DNA of 6,446 bases from CAUZEO01 sp963578625 (lineage in GTDB: Bacteria > Verrucomicrobiota > Kiritimatiellia > SLOV01): assembly GCA_963578625.1 (NCBI GenBank), contig CAUZEO010000305.1:1-6446 (forward strand), in the 5' to 3' direction. The notes under the pieces were generated by a model. That model saw nothing but the letters and a program-made list of their open reading frames with translations, was not told where the DNA came from and made no database searches. Of this stretch, positions 1 to 4,253 are shown piece after piece (the first letter of the stretch is position 1; each line of letters begins with the position of its first letter). The position numbers were made by a program, and so were the translations under genes.

Positions 1-389
1 TTGTTTAATTCTCCACACACAAAATCGTGGGAGGCTGGCGTCGTGGAGTACCGCAGCACGAGGAGCTCCGGGCACTCAGCGCGTGCTCTCTCCGCAAGCT
101 GGTTTCCGGTTCGGATGTCCGGAAATGCGAAAATGTGTTTGCCGTCGAAAAACGGAGCGCTGGTGAATCGGGAATTGTGGTACAGCTTGTTTTTATGAAT
201 CTTCTTGTAGAAGCACTGCCCGGTCACCAGCACGTCCGCATTGATCAGCTTGCACGCGGCTATCGCGCCCTGGGGGTCCGTCAGCAGTGTGAGCTGGAGA
301 TTCTTCTCATTCTTCAGCATGAGTTCGATCAGCCTGAGGATCGATGGATCCGTCTGCACAATGACAACTTGAATTGCTTCCGTCTTCAT
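1..389 (-). CDS. Receiver-like (pseudo-receiver) protein, C-terminus off the window
   Basis: Reading leftwards from an ATG at 389-387 there are 129 open codons and no stop before the window edge. An AAGGA ribosome binding site (402-398) lies eight bases upstream of the ATG, which supports this start. The N-terminus resembles a response-regulator receiver: strand 1 ends in QTDPS (residues 12-16), a helix follows (17-28), and strand 3 is ADVLVTGQ (51-58). In a working receiver the residue at position 57 would be the phosphorylated Asp; here it is Gly. Only one of the usual two acidic residues remains after strand 1 (D14). About 40 residues (58-98) separate strand 3 from the next receiver-like stretch, AERARAECPELLVLRYSTTP (99-118), which is longer than usual. 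Inference: a degenerate receiver working without phosphorylation, or an unrelated fold with similar topology. It is divergent from gcvH, with no visible partner. The ORF is real with fair confidence; the family is tentative. Confidence 0.65.
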   Translation of the reverse strand, partial: MKTEAIQVVIVQTDPSILRLIELMLKNEKNLQLTLLTDPQGAIAACKLINADVLVTGQCFYKKIHKNKLYHNSRFTSAPFFDGKHIFAFPDIRTGNQLAERARAECPELLVLRYSTTPASHDFVCGELN

Positions 390-653
390 ATCTCTATTCC
401 TTGTGGTTCTTCATCCTGTAGTTTTCCCCAAATACGCGCGTTGCGGCGATGTCCCGATCGGGTTGGCGAAATCCCGGTGTAAATGCTTTCCCCGTAGAGG
501 CTCAAGCAATCAGAGATGGCCTACATGCAAATCTAAAGAACGCTTCTCCTATGATTGGTTGGTTTTTTAAGAGGGCGTCCCGGTTTCCGCCGGGGGTGCT
601 CTTCCCATTCATCCACAGAAGCAGAATCGGTGCTACGCACCTGTGTATTCCTG

Positions 654-683
654 TTGTCTTCGCGAGGAAAATGTTGATAAAAT
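654..683 (+). promoter_or_regulatory. Candidate sigma70-type promoter reading towards gcvH
   Basis: TTGTCT (654-659) and TAAAAT (678-683) are separated by 18 bases, giving a plausible -35/-10 pair. Transcription would start near 690 and give gcvH a leader of about 355 bases. The start would fall just ahead of the small ORF at 697. This is a pattern match only; other weak pairs exist nearer gcvH. Confidence 0.3.
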
Positions 684-696
684 ACTGAAATAAAGC

Positions 697-795
697 ATGT
701 TACGACGCTTCGTTCCCGGGGGGCATTCGCGGAAAAGAAAGAACCAGAAGAAGAAGAGAGTTTTCGCGAATATGCGACCCGAGGACCGGTTTTAG
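697..795 (+). CDS. Possible small, very basic 32-residue peptide
   Basis: An ATG at 697-699 opens 32 codons ending in TAG at 793-795. Twelve of the 32 residues are Arg or Lys, clustered in RKRK (12-15) and KKKR (18-21). It lies just downstream of the candidate promoter at 654-683. There is no clear ribosome binding site and I recognise no family. The lysine/arginine run comes from the purine-rich loop of the inverted repeat at 725-771, so the composition may be a by-product of that DNA. It may be a leader peptide for gcvH-lipB, or chance. Confidence 0.2.
   Translation: MLRRFVPGGHSRKRKNQKKKRVFANMRPEDRF
725..771. repeat. Inverted repeat with purine-rich loop
   Basis: ATTCGCGGAAAA (725-736) and TTTTCGCGAAT (761-771) are complementary over 11 pairs with one bulged G. 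They enclose 24 bases that are almost all A and G. As RNA this forms a strong stem. There is no T tract after it, so it is not an intrinsic terminator on the plus strand. It could be an operator or an RNA structure in the leader of gcvH. Confidence 0.45.
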
Positions 796-817
796 CCCTA
801 TTCATGAGTAAAATCCG

Positions 818-865
818 TTCCACCAAGCAGATACGCGGCAGACCCGCATTCGGTGGGACTCTGCT
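818..865 (+). promoter_or_regulatory. Two competing helices upstream of gcvH
   Basis: Bases 818-824 (TTCCACC) can pair with 852-858 (GGTGGGA), and 826-831 (AGCAGA) can pair perfectly with 860-865 (TCTGCT). The two helices interleave, so they must alternate or form a pseudoknot. A small hairpin, GCGG (835-838) with CCGC (844-847), fits in the shared loop. It matches no riboswitch I know and could be chance. Confidence 0.25.
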
Positions 866-1045
866 CGCCTGATTCCTGCAATTCTTTCCGCAGGAAATGA
901 GAATCGCATGTTCGCAAGAAACGGTGGGTTGTTTGCAACCGTGCAAGTACATGATGCGCCCTTTTCACTTGCTTTTCCTGGCCCTGAAGTCCAAATGGAG
1001 GGCGATTTCGGCGACAGCATTTGGTTATGAGGAAAGGAAGTCGTG

Positions 1046-1432
1046 ATGCAGGTACCGGTGGATCTTTTGTATACAAAAACTCACGAATGGGTCCGTGTCG
1101 AAGGCGATAGCGCAGTGGTGGGAATAACGGATTTTGCGCAGAACCAGCTTTCGGATTTAACGTTTATCGAACTGCCTGTCGCCGGAGACGATGTCTCCTC
1201 ATCGGACGAGGTCGCCGTCGTAGAATCCGTGAAGGCGGCCTCGGATGTTTTCGCCCCCGTGAGCGGGAAAATCCTTGAGGTCAACGATCAGTTGGAAGGA
1301 CAGCCCGATCTCCTCAACAGTGATCCGTACGGAGAGGGCTGGCTTTTTAAAATCCGTCTCAGCGATCTCTCGGAGCGGGACCGTCTGCTAACCGCGGAAG
1401 CGTACAGACAAAGCATGCCGGCGGAGAGTTGA
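1046..1432 (+). CDS. gcvH: Glycine cleavage system H protein
   Basis: GcvH is the small cytoplasmic lipoyl carrier of the glycine cleavage system. Its lipoyl-lysine arm moves the aminomethyl group between the P, T and L proteins. The 128-residue product has the usual length. It shows the family opening LLYTKTHEWV (residues 7-16), the lipoylation motif ESVKAASD (60-67) with the lipoyl lysine at position 63, and the family signature NSDPYGEGW (91-99). The ATG at 1046 is preferred over the adjacent GTG at 1043 because the purine-rich binding site AGGAAAGGAAG (1030-1040) is better spaced from it. The stop overlaps the lipB start in the sequence TTGA. No gcvT or gcvP lies in the window, so the other subunits are encoded elsewhere. 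The long upstream region shows possible RNA structure but no recognisable glycine riboswitch. Confidence 0.97.
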   Translation: MQVPVDLLYTKTHEWVRVEGDSAVVGITDFAQNQLSDLTFIELPVAGDDVSSSDEVAVVESVKAASDVFAPVSGKILEVNDQLEGQPDLLNSDPYGEGWLFKIRLSDLSERDRLLTAEAYRQSMPAES

Positions 1433-2151
1433 GCGGACCGGCCGTTATCAGCATCTTCCTTCCTGGTCCTGTCCGATACGCGGCAGCGGCCCAGCTTCAA
1501 GAGGACATTCTCCAGGCCCGGATCGCGGATGAGATCCCGGATGTCGTGCTCCAGATGCAGCACTTTCCGGTGGTAACACTCGGCCGACGGGGCCGCGACG
1601 AGCACTTGTACAGAACGCCGGCGGCGCTCCGGGCATTGGGCATCGATTTTCACATTGCGCCCCGCGGCGGTGATGTGACCTACCATGCACCGGGACAAAT
1701 CGTTCTCTATCCGATCTTTCGCCTGGATGCGGTCCGGACCGGGAGCCATGGATATCTTCACCAATTAGAGGAAATTGCGATCAGGACTGCGGCCGCATTT
1801 CACGTGGATGGATACCGTCGGGAGGGAAAATCCGGAGCCTGGACCTCGGCGGGAAAGATTGCGGCGATCGGTTTCCGAATCCGTCGATGGGTTGCGTACC
1901 ACGGCCTCAGCTTGAACGTTGATCCTGATTTGACGGGATTTACGTTTATGGCGCCTTGCGGAATAGAGGACGAGCCGGTTTCTTCTTTTCGCACAATTCT
2001 GGAGGACCGGTGCCCCACGATTCGCGAAGTAATGACAGAGTTAGAATCCCAATTCGGCACTGTCACCGGTTTGTGTCCAGAGCGGAGAACGACCGATGTT
2101 CTGGACGATATTCCGGCTCTACGGCAAATATTTCAGCGATTTGATACATAG
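1429..2151 (+). CDS. lipB: Octanoyl-[acyl-carrier-protein]:protein N-octanoyltransferase
   Basis: LipB moves an octanoyl group from acyl-carrier protein to the lipoyl lysine of carrier domains such as GcvH. It is the first step of lipoate assembly, before LipA inserts sulphur. The 240-residue protein has LGRRG (51-55), the signature RGGDVTYHAPGQ (79-90), the catalytic lysine in AGKIAAIGFR (K143) and the catalytic cysteine in APCGIE (C177), so it should be active. The start is a TTG at 1429-1431 that overlaps the gcvH stop. No in-frame ATG lies near, and the family's N-terminal pattern begins at residue 7, which fits this start. The nearest purine-rich site, GGAGAG (1423-1428), is very close to the start, so translation probably depends on ribosomes finishing gcvH. 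Enzyme and substrate thus form one tight operon. Confidence 0.95.
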   Translation: MSGPAVISIFLPGPVRYAAAAQLQEDILQARIADEIPDVVLQMQHFPVVTLGRRGRDEHLYRTPAALRALGIDFHIAPRGGDVTYHAPGQIVLYPIFRLDAVRTGSHGYLHQLEEIAIRTAAAFHVDGYRREGKSGAWTSAGKIAAIGFRIRRWVAYHGLSLNVDPDLTGFTFMAPCGIEDEPVSSFRTILEDRCPTIREVMTELESQFGTVTGLCPERRTTDVLDDIPALRQIFQRFDT

Positions 2152-2212
2152 TAACTGGTTGCTCCTCAACAAATTATAGCCCTCCGCCTGTCTGCCGGTA
2201 TCCGGATGATGG

Positions 2213-2249
2213 CATGCCTTTTACTTTCTTATAGAAGGTGTCAGGCATG
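2213..2249. repeat. Two-part hairpin between lipB and the kinase
   Basis: CATGCCT (2213-2219) pairs with AGGCATG (2243-2249). Inside it ACTTTCT (2223-2229) pairs with AGAAGGT (2233-2239), with one G-T pair, around a three-base loop. Only a small internal loop separates the two stems. No T tract follows, so it is not a standard terminator. The right arm, AAGGTGTCAGGCATG, looks to me like dispersed palindromic repeats with GGTGTCAGGC cores, but I cannot check copy number. Confidence 0.5.
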
Positions 2250-2275
2250 GCCCATTGCAGAATTCTCTGTAGTAC

Positions 2276-2290
2276 GCCGATCCGATCGGC
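2276..2290. promoter_or_regulatory. 15-bp palindrome just before the kinase start
   Basis: GCCGATC (2276-2282) and GATCGGC (2284-2290) are perfect arms around one central base. The element ends three bases before the GTG at 2294 and lies within 28 bases of the in-frame ATG at 2318. Its position suits an operator. The core octamer CCGATCGG recurs at 454, 3304 and 5902, two of them inside genes, so it may instead be a genome-wide word. Confidence 0.3.
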
Positions 2291-2293
2291 TGC

Positions 2294-3421
2294 GTGCAGG
2301 TCCCGAAGCCGTCGTTGATGATCGGAGCTCTGGTGCAACGTTTCGGAAAAGATTCATTAAAGAACACGCTGGTCGTTGGTTCCATCGGCTCGTCGCTTCT
2401 TGTGACAATTGCAATTGCCGTGGTGGTGGGCCTGCATCATGGAATGCAGATGCCGAACCGTGTCAAAGCCGACGTGCACTCCCAGGTTGATCTCGCCCGG
2501 TCGGGCCTTGAGCTTGCCTTGATTTTCGGAGACGAGGTTGCCGCGACCCGCGGTATAACCATCCTCGGACGGAACCCACATGTGGCCGGTGCGCGCCTGT
2601 TCGACGATGAAGGCGAGGTTCTCGCCACCTACCTGAAAGAAGATTCGGGTATTGAGTTGCCTGAGTTTCTTCCCATGGGTCTTCCCGACGTGCCCGGCGC
2701 AACCTTCACCGCGCGTGAATCGTTGACCTCGGGAAGTACGCGGTTGGGCATCCTCCTGGTGGTGGGGACCTGGTCGAGCCGTGATCTTTTTCCCGCGGGG
2801 TTCGTCCAGTTTTTCATTGCCGCCGGTCTGATCTCGCTGCTTTGCGGTTTGGCCATGTCGGCCGTCATATATCAGCATCTTTCGCGGACCGTGATGGGGG
2901 TTACGGACAAACTGGTGTGGGCGTTCAAGTTTCGGGACTTCACCGGAACGATCTCGCCCGGGCAAAAAGGCATGGTCGGTAACCTGGCGGACCAGTGCAA
3001 CTCCATCCTGATGTTGAGTCGTTTCCGGGAAGAGGAACTTCAAAAACAGCGGAAAGCGCTGGAACAGACGGTGCAGGAGCGGACAGAGGCGCAGGAGGAC
3101 ACCAACCGGCAATTGAAAAAAGCGGTCGACGAGCTCAAAGAGGCAAAAATATCCGCGGAATTCGCCAACCACACCAAATCGCAGTTTCTCGCCCGGATGA
3201 GCCACGAGATACGAACGCCAATGAACGGCGTGCTCGGAATGACGGACCTGCTGCTCCATACGGAGCTGGCGTCGCGCCAGCGCAGCCTTGCCGAAACCGT
3301 CTACCGATCGGGCGAAGGTCTCCTTCACATCATCAATGACATTCTCGATTTCTCCAAGATCGAGTCGGGGAAACTCGATCTGGAGGAACGTTCTTTCGAT
3401 CTCTGGGAGACCATTGACTAA
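2294..3421 (+). CDS. Membrane sensor histidine kinase, N-terminal part, cut by an in-frame stop
   Basis: This part holds the sensing half and phosphoacceptor of a hybrid histidine kinase. A first membrane segment spans about residues 25-48. The extracytoplasmic part (about 60-150) includes ALIFGDEVAATRGI and NPHVAGARLFDDEGEVLATY and resembles CHASE8 sensor domains. A second membrane segment lies at about 168-193, followed by a HAMP-like linker (194-245), a charged coiled coil (245-290) and a HisKA domain with the phosphoacceptor H304 in FLARMSHEIRTPMNG. The protein ends at TAA (3419-3421). The next codons, in the same frame, continue the expected kinase sequence, so the intact ancestor had no stop here. 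The start is GTG 2294 or ATG 2318; neither has a good ribosome binding site. Alone, this piece has no ATP-binding domain and cannot autophosphorylate. It might still act as a receptor or phosphoacceptor for another kinase, but decay is more likely. Confidence 0.8.
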   Translation: MQVPKPSLMIGALVQRFGKDSLKNTLVVGSIGSSLLVTIAIAVVVGLHHGMQMPNRVKADVHSQVDLARSGLELALIFGDEVAATRGITILGRNPHVAGARLFDDEGEVLATYLKEDSGIELPEFLPMGLPDVPGATFTARESLTSGSTRLGILLVVGTWSSRDLFPAGFVQFFIAAGLISLLCGLAMSAVIYQHLSRTVMGVTDKLVWAFKFRDFTGTISPGQKGMVGNLADQCNSILMLSRFREEELQKQRKALEQTVQERTEAQEDTNRQLKKAVDELKEAKISAEFANHTKSQFLARMSHEIRTPMNGVLGMTDLLLHTELASRQRSLAETVYRSGEGLLHIINDILDFSKIESGKLDLEERSFDLWETID

Positions 3422-4051
3422 GTGCTCGAGTTACTCAGCGAAAACGCGTTCAAGAAAGGGTTGGAACTGGCCGGCCTTGTCGACGATGCCGTCCCTACCA
3501 AGATCGTCGGAGATCCGAATCGGCTACGCCAGATTCTCTTCAATCTCGCGGGGAACGCGATCAAGTTTACCGAACACGGCGAAGTTCTCATTGTCGACGA
3601 AGGTTCCACGTTCTGGTTTACGGCCTGCTTCCGGGAACCGTCTCATGAAGCCGGCGACCACATCGCGTCGCGCCATGCCCTGAAGGGGTCCCGCGTCCTG
3701 ATCATCGCGCCACATGACGCGGTGCGAGAGCGGTTGGTCCGCAGGCTGGTCTCCTGGGGCGCATATGCCGAGGCTTTCGCCGGGTCCGAAGATGCCGTGA
3801 TGCGGGCCGCCAGCGATTCGCACCTGGGATCTCCCTATGATATTGCCCTGCTTGACGGTTCAGTGGAGCGGCCGGCAACCCGGGTTCTCTTTATGTCCGG
3901 ATACACCGAGCACGCTCTCTTCGAGGTTGGTGGTCTCGATCTGGCGAAATCGTTCCTTCAGAAACCTTTCACGGTGGGTGATCTGGCGGGCCGTGTCCGC
4001 GACTCACTGAATTCGGCATCGACAGTTGACTATCCCTGCCCGGGCGCGTAG
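3422..4051 (+). pseudogene. Remnant of the kinase catalytic domain and receivers, with internal deletions
   Basis: The frame continues directly after the TAA and could restart at GTG 3422. Residues 1-55 are the start of an HATPase domain with the N box in DPNRLRQILFNLAGNAIKFT (31-50). HGEVLIV (52-58) then jumps straight to GSTFWFT (61-67), which normally closes the domain. The roughly 70-80 residues with the G1 (DxGxG) and G2 (GxGLGL) boxes are missing, so ATP binding is not expected. A receiver follows from about residue 88 (KGSRVLIIAPHDAVRERLV). It keeps PYDIALLD (138-145), with a possible phosphoacceptor D145. It then skips to the second half of what looks like a different, CckA-type receiver, ATRVLFMSGYTEHALF (152-167) and FLQKPFT (178-184). 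Two receivers seem to have been fused by deletion. Both deletions kept the frame. This is the 3' part of the 2294-3421 gene. Confidence 0.85.
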
Positions 4052-4054
4052 TCT
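4026..4054 (+). promoter_or_regulatory. Candidate promoter for the leucine leader and leuA
   Basis: TTGACT (4026-4031) and TAGTCT (4049-4054) are separated by exactly 17 bases. The -35 is close to consensus; the -10 is weak. The -10 covers the TAG stop of the kinase remnant. Transcription would start about 4061-4062, at the leader ATG, which fits a leader ORF that has no Shine-Dalgarno site. This is a pattern match only. Confidence 0.4.
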
Positions 4055-4061
4055 TGGCTCC

Positions 4062-4166
4062 ATGATGAATTCCAGCCGGAAATCAGACCTGTTGCGAGGG
4101 GCGCTTCTCCTCTCTCTTACGCGCGGCGGTTCAGCCGCCGCAATGGGTCTCGTGTGTATCGGCTGA
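4062..4166 (+). CDS. leuL: Leucine-rich leader peptide of the leuA attenuator
   Basis: This is a 34-codon ORF from tandem ATG codons (4062, 4065) to TGA at 4164-4166. Its key part is DLLRGALLLSLT (residues 9-20), with Leu codons at positions 10, 11, 15, 16, 17 and 19; a lone Leu follows at 30 in GLVCIG. Leucine-codon runs in short ORFs ahead of leucine biosynthesis genes are the mark of translation-coupled attenuation, as in enterobacterial leuL. Its stop lies 30 bases before the terminator hairpin, and its codons overlap both arms of the protector helix, so the ribosome position decides which RNA helix forms. There is no ribosome binding site before the ATG; a leaderless message from the promoter at 4026-4054 would explain this. 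The peptide itself probably has no function after synthesis. The symbol is given by role, not by sequence similarity to a known leuL. Confidence 0.8.
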   Translation: MMNSSRKSDLLRGALLLSLTRGGSAAAMGLVCIG

Positions 4167-4227
4167 CGAACGCGTACAGCCAGCAAGTTATGAGTGACCC
4201 ATCCTGCGGAAGCAAGATGGGTTTTTT
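4085..4227 (+). promoter_or_regulatory. Leucine-responsive transcription attenuator of leuA
   Basis: Four segments give mutually exclusive helices. Segment 1 (4085-4096) pairs with segment 2 (4139-4150) over 12 unbroken pairs, two of them G-U. Part of segment 2 (4143-4149, ATGGGTC) pairs perfectly with segment 3 (4196-4202, GACCCAT). Segment 3 (4197-4203) pairs perfectly with segment 4 (4216-4222) as the terminator. An extra GC hairpin, GCGGCGG (4123-4129) with CCGCCGC (4135-4141), also competes for segment 2. Expected behaviour from known attenuators: a ribosome stalled at the Leu codons (4089-4118) covers segment 1, segment 2 captures segment 3 and leuA is read. With ample leucine the ribosome reaches the stop at 4164, covers segment 2, and the terminator forms. 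Without translation the 1:2 helix forms and the transcript ends. The pairings are seen directly; the regulation is inferred. Confidence 0.8.
4197..4227 (+). terminator. Intrinsic terminator of the leuA attenuator
   Basis: ACCCATC (4197-4203) pairs with GATGGGT (4216-4222). Inside, TGC (4205-4207) pairs with GCA (4212-4214) around a GGAA tetraloop. The stem runs into six T residues (4222-4227). It ends 26 bases before the leuA ATG, so it acts on leuA rather than on an upstream gene. Confidence 0.85.
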
Positions 4228-4253
4228 GTTAAAATGTAAGAACAGAGGGCATC

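Larger units (their letters stand above)
403..1029. other. Long divergent intergenic region without a convincing gene
   Basis: About 625 bases separate the start regions of the leftward receiver-like gene and the rightward gcvH. The longer open frames here give low-complexity, non-family-like proteins on the minus strand and are not believable genes. The stretch does hold a perfect palindrome CCCGATCGGG (453-462) about 65 bases upstream of the receiver-like start, an imperfect hairpin (569-603), a candidate rightward promoter (654-683), a small basic ORF (697-795), a long inverted repeat (725-771), a set of competing helices (818-865) and a 7-bp hairpin (873-879 with 890-896). No tRNA-like fold and no glycine riboswitch consensus was seen ahead of gcvH. 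Confidence 0.6.

Noticed and set aside
27..482. 151-codon plus-strand frame
   Set aside because: It is the antisense shadow of the receiver-like gene, which has a good ribosome binding site and family-like sequence; this frame does not.
569..603. Hairpin next to a T6 run as an intrinsic terminator
   Set aside because: The T run (563-568) precedes the stem on the plus strand and is an A run after the stem on the minus strand, so neither orientation gives a stem followed by U residues.
533..952. 139-codon minus-strand frame, with overlapping frames to 1076
   Set aside because: Composition is unlike a protein family, with no ribosome binding site, and it covers several inverted repeats.
690..1045. 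Glycine riboswitch before gcvH
   Set aside because: Neither of the tandem aptamer consensus cores could be found.
2357..3328. 323-codon minus-strand frame
   Set aside because: Antisense to the sensor kinase; its open length follows from the codon bias of the real gene.
3419..3421. Readthrough or stop codon reassignment in the kinase
   Set aside because: Other genes in the window use all three stop codons normally, and the frame also lacks the ATP-binding boxes, so loss of function is simpler.
4062..4253. T-box element controlling leuA
   Set aside because: No T-box consensus such as the AGGGTGGNACCGCG antiterminator motif is present, and the Leu-codon ORF explains the helices better.
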